From positions 248,001 to 312,000 of the forward strand of contig NW_017265171.1 of assembly GCF_001638985.1 (NCBI RefSeq): a DNA stretch of 64,000 nucleotides, written 5' to 3'. Below, piece by piece: positions 1 through 13,699 of this stretch. The number at the start of each line of letters is the position of its first letter. Position 1 is the first letter of the stretch. The notes under the pieces were generated by a model. The model was not told the origin of the DNA and did no database searches. It saw only the letters and a program-made list of their open reading frames with translations. The DNA is from Phycomyces blakesleeanus NRRL 1555(-) (taxonomy: Eukaryota; Mucoromycota; Mucoromycetes; Mucorales; Phycomycetaceae). A program made the translations under genes and the position numbers.

Positions 1-660
1 AAATTGCACAAAGAATAGATTGCTCGTGCTTTTCTTTTTGTACCTAGGTTAATCCAGTACTATTTTACAGGTATCTCATGGTCTTATGTAGCTTTAGATA
101 GAGTCACACTCAAAAATAAATAAATATAGAAGTATAGTTATTGTTACTATGTGCAATAAAGGAAGTGCATTATCAAAATCATCGCACTATATATCAAGAA
201 TATCTTTGTCAGAAAAAAAATTGCTATCAACTCTTAACCATTTATAGCAGTTTACTTTGCCTAGTCCCTGAATAATCACCTATGTAAAGCAAAATACAAA
301 GAATTATACAGATTAAGACCTACTACTAGTAAGCCTGGAAACTTTGTTTAATTAAGAGCTGTTTTTGTGAGGCGAAATATGTGTAAAACAAAGGAAATCC
401 TTTCAATTGAAATCATAGTATGCAATTATAGTAACTCCAAGTTTTTCACTTATATATATAAAAATAACATGCTTACTCATGACTAGATTAAACGCTTTTG
501 TGGATTTATTCTACCAAGTTCTAACCAAACATATCCACAATGGTCGACAAGTAAAGCTGCATTGTTAAGCTTTGATTGTATCGGTGAAAAATGTCTGTAC
601 TTTAAACACAAAAAAAACCAAATCAGATAATTGATCTTTGTCGAATCACGTGAAAGAAGT
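1..660. other. AT-rich intergenic DNA, no gene seen
   Basis: I see no open reading frame of note, no RNA gene and no repeat here. It is the upstream flank of the ethanolamine kinase gene. Confidence 0.6.
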
Positions 661-669
661 ATATATAAT
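661..669 (+). promoter_or_regulatory. Possible TATA element of the ethanolamine kinase gene
   Basis: ATATATAAT lies about 110 bp upstream of the chosen ATG. In this AT-rich genome such a match is weak evidence alone; position is the main support. Confidence 0.35.
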
Positions 670-776
670 TTTTTATAGACACCGCCCCTGCCATTTTAGC
701 TATTAGAGAGCTTTTGTGTCTTTTGAGAGTCCACTTTTTATCTTTGCTCTTTCTCTTTCTCTTTATTATTTCAACA

Positions 777-2332
<1,556 letters not shown>

Positions 2333-2435
2333 TTCTCCATTTACAACCTTCCTTTTTTTCACGAACCATCAAGCATCGATACGATCACATATTTTTTTTT
2401 CTTTTTTCATCTTTCCATATTTTTTGTATTTTTCT

Positions 2436-3307
2436 TTACATTCCTTTGATGTATTCTGGATGTTGGTGAAAGAGTATCTGAACTCTATTCACCAAAATAT
2501 CTAAAGCAGCCAGCCATTCCCTCATCAAACCAATGGCAGTATCATCTATAATGTCGATACGCTTATAAAAGTCTTGACGGTAAGGACAAGACTTTACTGC
2601 CAACTATTGATATCCATAGATTCACAAGCACGCGTATATATATATATATATATATATATATACCAAATAATAAATAAATAAAATATATAATAAAAATCTG
2701 GCTATTTATATAATGCATATCTACTTACAGCAAATACGGGACGAACCAGGAAGTTGTGATATTGGCGTAAAGTAGTTTCATATGCAACACTGAACGAATA
2801 TGTTAATTCTTCGTCAGGATTATCTAAACTACGTGTCAATCCTTTTGCTGTAAAATCCAGGGCACTAATAGATTCATTTGTTTTAATAACAATAAACGAA
2901 CACTCAGTCATTTTACCGTATCAACCAAAGAAGGCCTTCTGTGGCCAACCGTTTTGATTCATCAGACTCTCCTTCCAAAAGATGCTCAAGCGTGTCGTTC
3001 TTTTCAGGATTGCTTTCATATCGAAGGCGTAACCTCTAATACTTATCATAAATACACGAAAATACAATGTTTTTTCTTTACCTTAATATTCCCATTCATA
3101 TCGTTCTGAACAAATCCAAATGCAGTAGATCCAATTACATCTAAGATGATTTAAAGAATTTAGCATCAAGATTAAAGCCGTTTTCCTTTTAATCTTACCA
3201 AAAATTTTTACCATTCCCTCTGTAGCCTCCAGAAATTCATTAGTGTCTATTCCATTCGAGAGATCCACATCGGCAAACGAGCGCTTAATGGTATTGAAGT
3301 AAGCCAT
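2436..3307 (-). CDS. GLTP: Glycolipid transfer protein (GLTP fold)
   Basis: Cytosolic lipid-transfer protein that moves glycosphingolipids between membranes (fungal relatives include HET-C2). Read on the minus strand, five exons join in frame: 3307-3199, 3140-3082, 3035-2917, 2864-2729, 2603-2436, giving 196 aa, close to the usual 200. Family landmarks appear in order: FGFVQNDMNGNIK (the D..GN..K sugar-headgroup motif), LATEGLLWLIRALDF (the TxxLxWLxR helix), and AYETTLRQYHNFLVRPVFA (the histidine-containing helix), then a C-terminal helical stretch ending LFHQHPEYIKGM. All four introns have GT-AG ends. The last intron contains a (TA)n microsatellite. No signal peptide is visible. Exact glycolipid specificity cannot be told from sequence. 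Confidence 0.85.
2636..2662. repeat. (TA)n microsatellite in a GLTP intron
   Basis: About 13 TA repeats lie inside the fourth intron of the GLTP gene, so length changes should not affect the protein. Confidence 0.9.
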
Positions 3308-3986
3308 GAATATACAAAAAAAATAACAGATGGAGCTATTCAAACAATTTTCTTTGGATGTATTCAAGTTCAAATATATATATATATATATATATGTAAA
3401 GTTCTCTTTTATTTACGTGCGTGTATACATATATATTGACTTTGATATGCAGCTTGCGTCCAAATATTCGTTTTGTACACAAAGCTCCGAGGACTTGGTT
3501 CTATTGATGACATTCGGATAATAGTTTATCAAATTTTACATATACTTTTTATTGCTGTAGCCGTACTCGGAATCCTTTATTGAAACAGAACCACAAATTG
3601 ATACAGACACCAAACACCATATATGGCGATTCTCATATTAAAAAAAAAGGCCGTTTTGCTGTAAAGGCCCACATGTGTATCTTGACATTGATATTGATAT
3701 TTGTTATCAATTTGACCAAGTAACGCTTAGCTTCTCAGCTTATTTATTCTTTGTAAAGAAAAGGATATTATCAATTTGGTCCCAAGTAGTGTGATTTCTA
3801 TTGATGATCAAGTCTCTTAAAAAGTATATTTATTATGTTACAGCTTCGATAGCGAGCCTTTCAAAAATCAACAAAACTACGTGATAGAGTTCAGAAGAAC
3901 CACCCAGACAGATATTGTTAGCAACTCCACTCTAAAACAAACCAACTTCCGGTAAGGTCACCATTCCTAACTGAGAGGAGATTATC
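3308..3986. other. Intergenic DNA with a short (TA)n run
   Basis: Upstream flank of the GLTP gene. It contains a (TA)n run near 3374-3396 and no recognisable gene. Confidence 0.5.
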
Positions 3987-3988
3987 TA

Positions 3989-5330
3989 CAATCTTTCAAA
4001 AAAAAGTCCTCATGACTTTAAACTCCGAAGAGAATAGAAGTCCAAAGGTCTATCTTTATATTTCTCTTATTCTTTATATATGTAATAGAGGCAGCCAGAA
4101 CATAACTATAATGAAGCTTAGAGAAAGACCTTTGTCTGGTATAAATATGATTATTTATTTAATATGGGGTAGGCCCACCTTTGTTCTCTTTGATGGCTAC
4201 TAATCTGCTATGCATTTTGAGGCATAGATCTGCACATGTTTTTCTATCTATTTTTTGCCACTCTTCTTGCAGAGCTACTTCCAACTCCCTCAGGTTCGTA
4301 GGTGGGCAAGCCCTCTCGCGAACACGGCCATCCAAAATATTCCAGATATTTCCAATTGGACTTAAATCTGGGCTTCTTGATGGCCAGTCAAGAACATCCA
4401 GACCAAGCTCTTTTCTGCATTTCTTTGATATGTTTGCAGTATGGGATGGCGCGTTATCTTCTTGAAACGTATATGTCTTTGTGCCATTGTTTGATAGGGC
4501 ATGGTAGTATGGCTTAAAGACAGTTTCCATAATCTCCACATAAACTTTTGCATTTATGGTGCCCTTAACAACTGCAAGTGGTCCAACTCCTTCAGCGGTA
4601 ATGCAGCCCCATACCATTACAGATCCTCCATTTCCTTGTACTTTTTGTTGAACACAGTCTGTGCGAAGCCTCTCGCCAGCCTTTCTCCATGAGCGAACTT
4701 TTCCATTTACTCTGAAAAGAGGAAAATTTGATTCATCACTCCATATAACTGTCTTCCACTCTTCTTTCCAGTTCATTCTTTCTTTTGCCCATTTCCGACG
4801 AATGGCCATGTCTTTTTCAGTTAGCCGAGGCTTCTTTGCTGCAGCACGAGAGAATATGCCCAGATTATGCAGTTCTTTACTGACTGTATTTTCAGAGATG
4901 TAATGACCAGTGAAATTTCTAACACCTCTTGCAATATCCGATAAAGACTGGTGTCGGTCACTTCTTATAAGTCTATCCAAATGACGCTTGCCTCTAGAAT
5001 CAAGACACTTTGGTCTTCCTGAACGGGGCTTATCTTCGACAAAGCCAGTTTCCTTATACTTTTTTATTATACTGCGAAGAGATTCCACAGGTATGCCTTC
5101 GGAGCGGGAGATTTCTGGAATGGACATTCCAGCTTTATGCATCCCAATCATGATGGACTTCTCAGTATTCGAAAACCTTTTAAGCTTATGGGAGCGGTTG
5201 CCTTTATTTTGGTTTGAATTTGCAGGTGTCATGTTTATAAGGTTATAGATTAACGTAAGTGTGAAATGAGGTTGCAGATAAAGATGAGTAAGCGGGCTTT
5301 AAAGTCATGAGGACTTTTTTTGAAAGATTG
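3989..5330 (-). mobile_element. Tc1/mariner-type transposon, near-complete copy
   Basis: The element is 1,342 bp. Both ends carry a near-perfect 33-34 bp inverted repeat starting CAATCTTTCAAAAAAA (left 3989-4022 with eight A, right 5298-5330 with seven). TA dinucleotides flank it at 3987-3988 and 5331-5332, the target duplication typical of the Tc1/mariner superfamily. A single uninterrupted transposase gene fills most of the interior on the minus strand. Clean ends and an intact frame point to a fairly recent insertion, but the transposase has lost its third catalytic residue. Confidence 0.93.
4159..5232 (-). CDS. Tc1/mariner transposase with catalytic Glu replaced by Gly
   Basis: 357 aa, full length for a Tc1-like transposase, with no frameshift. 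N-terminal paired-type helix-turn-helix segments occupy residues about 15-130 (GMSIPEISRSEGIPVESLRS; RPKCLDSRGKRHLDRLI). The RNase-H-like DDE domain follows: IWSDESNF gives D166 and FQEDNAPSHTA gives D259. The expected third residue lies 35 positions after D259 in SPDLSPIGNIWN, where family members have PIENLW. Here the codon at 4351-4353 reads GGA (Gly294), one base from GAA (Glu). With the DD34E triad broken, the protein should bind DNA but not cut it. It sits between the inverted repeats and belongs to the element. Confidence 0.92.
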   Translation of the reverse strand: MTPANSNQNKGNRSHKLKRFSNTEKSIMIGMHKAGMSIPEISRSEGIPVESLRSIIKKYKETGFVEDKPRSGRPKCLDSRGKRHLDRLIRSDRHQSLSDIARGVRNFTGHYISENTVSKELHNLGIFSRAAAKKPRLTEKDMAIRRKWAKERMNWKEEWKTVIWSDESNFPLFRVNGKVRSWRKAGERLRTDCVQQKVQGNGGSVMVWGCITAEGVGPLAVVKGTINAKVYVEIMETVFKPYYHALSNNGTKTYTFQEDNAPSHTANISKKCRKELGLDVLDWPSRSPDLSPIGNIWNILDGRVRERACPPTNLRELEVALQEEWQKIDRKTCADLCLKMHSRLVAIKENKGGPTPY

Positions 5331-5332
5331 TA

Positions 5333-6740
5333 TTACAACTTCCCACTTGAACAAGCTATCTTCTAGACTTCAAACCGAATCAACGCTATTTCCGACTTGG
5401 CCTTCCACCCTTTAGTCAGATAAAAAAGTTCTTCAATCCTCGGCTTCTTTTACTCAAACCCCAGAAGTCGATCCAGTAATCAGCGTTTATTTCACAAACT
5501 TCGTCTCTCCTCCTATATAAACCAATCCCAAACCAATAAACGTCTAGCACGTAATATTTGCCTCGATCTTGGTCTAGATTAGGTCTTGGTAATAAAAAGC
5601 TGGTTTGCTTCTCACAGCCAACAAAATGAGCAAATAAAAGGTGTAAGGGTGAGATATCTACTTAGCAAATATAGATTTGAGTTTTGTTTGTTTGTTTGGT
5701 GAATTTAGTACGCAGAACACTGTCCTTCGTGTTTTCGGCCAATTTTATTTTAAGTTTAAGCACGTCCCCAAATCTTGCCAAAATCATTTCCCACAAACGT
5801 CGAATGTAACCTGTCATAGTTTTCTAAGATAATATTACAAACAACATTTGCTTTTATTATTATTGTCAATATTCTTTTAAATAATTTTAGGTGTGCCAAT
5901 AGTTTCTTTTTGTAGAACATGACTTCGTTACAGTTTGAGCATCATTTTTGTAATAGACTTTGTTGCTGTCTTTAACTTCCAACATATCCTTAACTAATTT
6001 AAGTATGGTGTCACAATTCCTGATAGGCTCTCTCAAGTTATTTACATTTGAAGTGCTGTAAACCCAAGAGAAGATACCACAGAGGATATTTGTGAGAGAC
6101 AAATACAACCAGGTTTTAGAAGAGTATCAATAGAAAAAGGAAGGCTAAATCTTCAGCACAATTATCGCTAAATATCTTCAAGATGTTATTTGGTAACCCA
6201 TTACATCCTTTGAATAATGTGGTAAATAACTTTATTATAATTCTTTGTACTGCGCAAAGGTAGAGGAAGAGAGAAATGCCTTGCCTTCATTGCAAAAATG
6301 CGGTGCGACAAAAGTGGAATATTAAAACTATACATATATACATAAATATAAAAGAAGTAACACTTAACCAAAACTCAACCTTAAAACAGCCCCTAAGACC
6401 TCGAAAAAATATAGATTTCTTTTGAATAGCATACTATTAGAAAATGCTTATAGTACCTTTTAAAATTTCTGCTATTTTTCCCCATACTGTTAATTACAAA
6501 ACTTAAACTTGTAAGTACTCATTTTATTTCTAGAGCTTTAAATTCATTTGGTTCCATAATAAAGAGTAAAATAAGAATTAAATAGCAGAAGAACTGTTAA
6601 AACTAATACAATACACATTGACTAGAATATATCTAGAGTACATATATAATATACTAGATATCAAAATTAAATGTACTTCTTGGAGGATGCCTTTGAAAGT
6701 CACATGATGTTTCGCTTGTGACCTTTGTATAAAGAAAGAA
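5333..6740. other. Gene-poor intergenic DNA
   Basis: I recognise no gene. A minus-strand open stretch at 5887-6108 (73 codons) has no motif I know and may be chance or a relic exon. Confidence 0.5.
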
Positions 6741-6750
6741 AATATAAATA
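6741..6750 (+). promoter_or_regulatory. Possible TATA element of the KEI1-like gene
   Basis: AATATAAATA lies about 30 bp upstream of the ATG. Weak evidence in AT-rich DNA. Confidence 0.3.
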
Positions 6751-6775
6751 ATTCCTGTTTCCTTTATCTTTCATC

Positions 6776-7596
6776 ATGGTAGCAATCTTTAAGTCTCGAA
6801 CATGCTGCGGATTTATTCCCATCAAGACAGGTAATAATCTATGATAATCTCTATTAATAAGTGCAATCAACTCATTATTCTAATTGTTCACACTTAGGTG
6901 TCTTCATCATCACAATCTTTGGCATTGTAAGACAAAATCCTTAAGTGATCATCAATTGATTTATTGTGGTTATAGCTCAACAAGATTTGCGCACCATTCG
7001 GTCTGTTTATGCTGCAATATGTCAGTGCTGATGCACTTCTAGTCTACATCTACACACTTGGTGCTCTGGGTGCCTTTGTAGCTGGACTCTACGGTTACAA
7101 AAAGGTACGGGCCGTTGGTTTATCCATGTATATTTGAATTAAATAATTGGCCAGACGATTTAATCCAATGAAACAAATCGCCTTTTTTGTATAATTAATT
7201 ATTTTAGGAAAACTACAAATTAATCCAATGGTACACCATATTCTACTGGGTCGACTGTCTTGTCAGTACAGCAACCACATTAATGTTTGCTATCAAGTGG
7301 TTTGTCTACACCGATCACAGTTTGCCTTCTAATGCCAGTGATACTTTGACTCAAGAAGACTACGATGCCATGTTCCGAATGGAGGGCATGGTTAGCGTTA
7401 CTATCCTAGCTATTCTTCGTGTTGTGCATGTAAGTTAAAAGAAAAGAAATACAGGTAATTTTGTTTTATTAATTTCATTTCATTTTAGATTTATTTTGCA
7501 ATTGTACTGAGTATTTATTATCGTACTTTGAGTAAAACTCAATACTCTAAATTAGCTGCTGCTGTAGATGAGGATCTCAACTATACAGAAGCTTAA
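6776..7596 (+). CDS. KEI1: Kei1-like subunit of inositolphosphorylceramide synthase
   Basis: In yeast, Kei1 is the essential Golgi partner of Aur1 in making inositolphosphorylceramide from ceramide and phosphatidylinositol. Exons 6776-6830, 6898-6926, 6976-7104, 7208-7429 and 7489-7596 join in frame into a 180-residue membrane protein. It opens FKSRTCCGFIPIKTGVF, comparable to the yeast start with FLGFMPLYLAVE. Next come ILNKICAPFGLFML, a second hydrophobic pair ending GLYGYKKENYKLI, and YTIFYWVDCLVSTATTL, matching the family pattern of four hydrophobic spans with an acidic residue in the third. A hydrophilic loop (residues about 105-130) and a final span followed by a short acidic tail complete it. 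The assignment rests on pattern and remembered similarity, so it is probable rather than certain; another small four-span fungal family is the alternative. Confidence 0.65.
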
Positions 7597-8430
7597 ACAA
7601 AAGAGAATTATAGACTTCATTTTGTCCCACTTTACTTCCATCTTTTTTTTCTTTCTACTAATATCTCTTAATTAAATTTACATTATAAGCTACAGTGACA
7701 GAAACTATGAAAACTTATTAAAGACTTTAGCATATCCTGTACCTTAATTTCTAGCCAAATTTCCATGTTTAACGTTTAATATACATATATACACAGTAAT
7801 TTTCATTCAATTTATATGTCGATTTTTTTAAATACAAATTCAAGTGATATAAACTGCCTTAAAAATAAATAGTGGAATAGAGAGAGCGAGAGCGAGAGCG
7901 AGAGCGATAAATAGAATAGAACAAAGACATTGTTGATAGGGCATACCAATAATATCCTCTTTTGACCATGACTTTATTTTTTTGTTTTCATTTTCATTTT
8001 TTCGTCCCAGTAAATTCTTCTTTGGCAACCATCATTGGCTGTAGATGATCACATCAGAGATCATTTCCATAACAGGACATATACTCCGACATTCCCTACC
8101 TGTCACCCTGACCGTTGTCTTAAAGAAATAAATCTATCTTACAACCGGCCTTGCTCTTTAAACACAAATACAAATTAACCTGTAAATTTTTCAAGTGTGG
8201 TAAGTTTATTTTTATGATTGTTTCCTATTACAAAATATCAATCAGTATCCGAAGATATAATCTAGTAAACAGCAGGGATTGGAATTCATGCAAATTCAGC
8301 GTACTTATGAACAATTTACTTTAAGTGTCCGCTTAAAAGTGACGGTTGATCTTCCATCTAATGCATTTCCCGCTTTAGGAAATCTTGGATGTAGAAAATA
8401 ACCCATCATAGATAATCCGAATCACCATCA
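7597..8430. other. Intergenic DNA with a short GAGAGC repeat
   Basis: Contains about four copies of a GAGAGC-type hexamer at 7880-7906 and otherwise no recognisable feature. It separates the KEI1-like gene from LYS2 and should hold the LYS2 promoter. Confidence 0.5.
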
Positions 8431-8440
8431 ATATATAAAA
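8431..8440 (+). promoter_or_regulatory. Probable TATA box of LYS2
   Basis: ATATATAAAA about 100 bp upstream of the LYS2 ATG, followed by a pyrimidine-rich stretch typical of fungal leader sequences. Confidence 0.5.
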
Positions 8441-8534
8441 CAGCTTATAAACAGCCACCCAACCACTCTAAATTTCTCTCTTTCTTCTGTCTATTTTTTT
8501 ATAATCATACTCTTTAATAACAATCTCATATATC

Positions 8535-11500
8535 ATGCCATCCCAAAACTTACCTGGCAATCAGGCCAACACGGATCGTCTCCAAGTATGGAAGACCCGT
8601 CTCCAGAATCTCACAGATCTATTGGTCCCAACCGATTATCCACGTCCATTGCCTGCTCGTACTGTAGAAGAGAAGGCTACAATCGATCTCCCAGAGCAAA
8701 CTCTCTTGAGTATTCTCCAGATATCTATGGGAACAGCCACAAAAGACGGTCAGCACCCCACTCCCTTCACAATTCTTCTCAGTGCATTTGCTGTCCTTCT
8801 TCAACGCTATACTGGTGATGAAGAATTTGCTGTCGGAACCTCATCCCTCTCCGGAAATCCCTTGGTTCTCAAGCTCAATGTGGATCCCACCCAGAGCTTT
8901 GAGGAAATTATCAAGATGGTACACACAGTAAGTATTGCTATTGTTTTTTTGGGGGGTTTGTTGGTGTCATGCAAAAAAAGACATGAGCCTAAGCTGGTTA
9001 ATCTAGGTTGAAAAAGAAGCTCTGGATGAAGAGGTGCCTTTTGAGAAGCTCAGTGAGCTTATGGATACACACACTGACCCCGACAGCAGGCGTCCTCTTT
9101 TCCGAGTTCGTTTCTATAACGAGACTGATACTCCATCTCAAAAGCAGCTGTCTTCTACCTCTGCAAATGCTGATCTTACTATCTTCATTACTTCACCCGA
9201 AGCCAGCACCTCCTTACGTACCTCATTCTTGCGTCCCATCTCTATACGGGTCGTATACAACCAAATATTATTTTCCCCTAGACGTATCCAATACCTTTTA
9301 TCACAAATCAAGACAGTTTTAGAAACATCATCCAAGCAGAATCTGCCTGTAGGCCAAATACCCATATCTGATTTGGGGGAAAGTGACTGTCCTTTGCCAG
9401 ATCCCAAGGCAGACTTACATTGGTCTTTGTGGAGAGGTGCAATCAGTGATATCTTTAGTGAAAACGCCAAGAGACACCCGCAGCGCGCATGTATTGTTGA
9501 GTCCCTTGAAGATGGAGGCCGCGTATCGTACAGCTACCAGAACATTCACCATGCTTCTAACCTCGTCGCCCGTTATCTTGTTGAGCAGGGTATTCAGCGT
9601 GAGGATGTGGTTATGATCTATGCCTATCGTGGTGTGGATCTTGTTGTGGCCATTATGGGTGTACTTAAAGCTGGTGCTACCTTTAGTGTTATTGGTAAGC
9701 TGAAAACAAGTATTAGTCCAAGTAACTGAACTATGAGCTAATTTTCTTGTTAAATTGGTGTATGTTTAGACCCTGCCTATCCCCCTGCTCGTCAGGAAGT
9801 CTATCTGTCAGTAGCAAGACCTCGCGGCTTAATTATCATTGATCGTGCTTGTTCTATTGCCGAGTCCGTGCGTGAATATATCAAGAAGGAACAAAACGTA
9901 ATTTGCGAAATCCCTGCTCTACGTATCGATGCCAATGGTCTATTGTCTGGTGGTGTTTTACCTGGTGATGCCAAGGATGTATTTGATCCAATTCGTTCCA
10001 AGGCTGCGGATAATATTAATATCGTCATTGGTCCTGACAGCATTGGCACTCTTAGTTTTACTAGTGGAAGTACTGGTATACCCAAGGGTAAGTTAATTAA
10101 CCTACTGAAATTCAACAAATTTATTAACTCATTTTTTGTCTAAAGGTGTTCGTGGTCGTCATTTTGCACTCACTCATTTCTATCCCTGGATGGCACAGGA
10201 GTTTGGAATTACTGAAAACGATAAATTCACCATGCTATCCGGTATTGCTCACGATCCCATTCAACGTGACATATTTACTCCTCTCTTCTTTGGCGCCGAG
10301 TTACATATTCCTACTGCCGAAGATATTGGTATTCCTGGCCGTCTTGCCGAATGGATGAACCACACAAAGGTTACAATTACTCATTTGACTCCTGCCATGG
10401 GCCAGTTACTTTCTTCGCATGCTCAGACCGATATTCCTACCTTACGCAATGCTTTCTTTGTTGGTGACATCTTGACCAAGCGTGATGCCGCTCGTATCCA
10501 GCAGTTTGCTCCTAATGTTGCTGTTATCAACATGTATGGTACCACCGAAACTCAGCGCTCTGTTTCGTACTTCGTCGTTCCTTCGCGAGCTTCGCACCCA
10601 GCTTTCTTGAGTTCTCAAAAGGAAGTAATACCCGCTGGTAAGGGTATGGTCAACGTTCAGTTGCTGGTAGTCAATCGTCAAGACCGCACCAAGCTATGTG
10701 GTGTCGGAGAGATTGGTGAGATCTATGTACGTGCACCTGGTCTGGCCGAAGGTTATTTGGGTTTGCCCGAAGCCACCGCAGAAAAGTTTATTCCCAACTG
10801 GTTTGTCGCCGATCCTAACCAAGAAATCAAGTCTAAGGCCGTAGTTCAAGGTGATGCATGGAAAGAATTCTGGAAGGGCAAACGTGATCGTATGTACCGT
10901 TCTGGTGATTTGGGTCGCTACAGACCTGACGGTGATGTTGAATGCACTGGTCGTGCTGATGATCAGGTCAAGATTCGCGGTTTCCGTATTGAACTGGGAG
11001 AGATTGACACTCACTTGTCCCAGCATCCTATGATCCGTGAGAATGTTACACTCGTCCGTCGTGACAAGAACGAAGAACAGACCTTGGTTGCCTACTTTGT
11101 TCCAGTTCAGAACATGAGTTCTGAATTTGCTAGTGCCGCTGAGGACGATGAAGACAAAGGAGAGAGTGCTGACGTCCGCTCTCGTCACCGCTACCGCCGT
11201 TTGATAAAGAATGTGCGTGATTATCTCAAGCAGAAGCTGCCTTCGTACGCAATCCCTGCCGTGTTTGTGCCTTTGATCCGAATGCCCCTTACTCCCAACG
11301 GCAAGGTTGACAAGAATGCCCTTCCTTTCCCTGACACTGCTCAATTTAATGGAAATGCCGTGCCGGTAAAAGCCCCTTCTGCTGATTCTGTTGCTAGTGG
11401 ACTATCATCATACACAGCAAATGAACGTATCATCCACTCCATTTGGCAAACCCTTCTTCCCTCTCCTGATCCGGTCATTGCTCTTGATGACAATTTCTTT

Positions 11501-12970
11501 GACTTGGGTGGGCATTCCCTCATTGCTACCCGCCTTGTGTTTGAGATCCGCCAAAAATTCCAGGTCGAAGCACCTCTTGGTCTTGTGTTTGCTGAGCCCA
11601 CTATTCGCGGTCTTGCTCGTGAAGTTACTGCCTTGCAACGTAATGACACCTTGTTGGCGGAAGATTCGCTCGACAACGAGACCGTGAAGCCCAAGGAAGT
11701 CATCAACTATGCAGCAGATGTTGATGTGTTGGCTGCTGACTACCTCCAGAAGTCGTATCCCCCTCTTGCTGTAAACAAAGGTGTCCGTACATTTGTGCTA
11801 ACTGGTGCCACTGGTTTCTTGGGTGCATTTATTCTTGCCAAAATATTGGAGCATAAGAATACCCGTGTCGTATGTGTCGTTCGTGCCAAGAATAGTGCTG
11901 GTGCTTATGAGCGTGTCAAGAAGGCTGCAATTGGACATTTGGTCTGGGACGATAGCTGGGAGACCGATAAACGAGTTGAAGGTATCTGTGGTGATCTTGG
12001 AAGCGAGCGTCTTGGTCTTTCTGAAGCTACGTGGAATGACTTGGCCACTCGTGCTGACTGCGTTATTCACAATGGTGCGCTTGTTCATTGGGTTTATCCT
12101 TATCAGCAATTGCGGGCTCCCAATGTCCTCGGTACTCTTTGGGGTATGCGTCTGGCATCTGAGAAGAAACAAAAGTCTTTCCACTTTGTTTCTTCGACAT
12201 CTGTACTAGACACCGCTTACTACGTTGGCTTTGGCGAGAATCAAAAGGTTCCAGAATCCGATTCTCTTGAAGGTTCCCGTACTGGACTGGATTCCGGCTA
12301 TGGACAGAGCAAGTGGGTTGCTGAGAAGCTAATTATGGAAGCCAGAAAGCGTGGAATGCCTGCTACTATTATTCGCCCTGGCTATATTCTTGGTGACTCT
12401 CACACTGGTGTTACCAATACTGATGATTTCATCTGGCGTCTTATTAAGGGTTGCGTTGAGCTCAAGTACATTCCCTCAATTTCTAACAACGTCAACCTAT
12501 GCTCCGTGGACTATGTGGCTTCTGTTGTAGCTTCTGCCGCCCTCTACGATCAGGATTCTGCTTCTCGTGGTATATTCCAAGTTACACACCCTGCCAACTT
12601 TACCTTTAACAATCTGTTCCAAACATTGTTAACCTTTGGATACGAGTGCAAGCAAACCGAGTATATTGACTGGCGTAACAAGCTGATGGAGTACACACTT
12701 CAGTCACAAGACCACTCTCTTTTCCCCCTTCTCCACTTTGTCTTGGATGATCTCCCGACCTCAACCAAGAGTGCCCAGTTAGACGACACAAACACACAAG
12801 CAATTCTTGCACACGAAAAGGTTAAATGTCCTTTGATGGGTGATAACCTGTTGGGTCTTTACTACGCATACCTCATCAAGGCTGGATATATGCCTAAGCC
12901 CACTCTTCCCGGAAAAGCACTCCCTGTCCTTGATGGGCATGTTACTTTGCTGAAGCGCAGTGGCGTCTGA
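8535..12970 (+). CDS. LYS2: L-2-aminoadipate reductase, large subunit
   Basis: ATP- and NADPH-dependent enzyme that reduces alpha-aminoadipate to its semialdehyde in fungal lysine synthesis, through adenylation, thioester and reduction steps. Four exons, 8535-8927, 9007-9694, 9770-10087 and 10146-12970, join to 1,407 aa, the usual size. A condensation-like N-terminal region is followed by the adenylation domain: TSGSTGIPKG across the exon 3/4 junction, NMYGTTETQ (from residue 594), GRADDQVKIRGFRIELGEI and LTPNGKVDKNAL. The carrier domain has DNFFDLGGHSLI; Ser923 is the phosphopantetheine site, which needs a Lys5-type transferase. The reductase domain has TGATGFLG (from residue 1018) for NADPH and YGQSK (Tyr1184, Lys1188) as the catalytic pair. 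All introns are GT-AG and lie in the 5' third. No defect is visible. Confidence 0.97.
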
Positions 12971-13699
12971 TTTTTTTTAATATTTCCATTGTTTCCTTTA
13001 ACATCCTCAAAATTCCTGTATTATATGAAATCGTTTTGTCTTCAAATTTTAAAATAATAAAAACACACTACAAATGCATTTACACTTACATTTACATTTA
13101 CATAATTAAAAAGGTTTCTTAACTAAATGAGATTTATCATATTACTTTTGATAGACTGCATTTTACACCATACTTTAATGATGAATATACGCCATTAGAC
13201 CTACTGGTAATATATATATACTCATGATAGACTTACAAAATTTTAAATCAAGTAAACGCTATTAATGATAGGGGATTAACAGAATCTCATCTTTTTCAAA
13301 TAATATCATGTATAACTGGTGTGTTTTAGAGTTATATATTTATTAATATTATAGAATAATAATCAATATAGCCATATACAGTTAATAGGGTGCTTTTGTA
13401 CTGCCTTGATATATATATATAACATTAAAGTAATTGTATTTATAAAAGAAGTTATGTATCTTCAATCACCATATGTAAATATTAGCCTCTAAAGCATCAA
13501 GTTACATTTAATAAATATATCGAATTATACGCCCCTGCGACCCATAAATCGACTTACTCGGATAGTCTTTGCAAGTCACAGATAAGCAAGAACAAAAAAA
13601 AGGCAAGTCAAAGTAGACTGTCTCGATAAGGTGATCGCGTCTGACTAATTGAACGTACCTTATTTATCATTCATTTGTATAATTACTTAAGTCTGTATC
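12971..13699. other. AT-rich intergenic DNA
   Basis: LYS2 3' flank and RFC upstream region. Several short TA runs, no gene seen. Confidence 0.5.
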
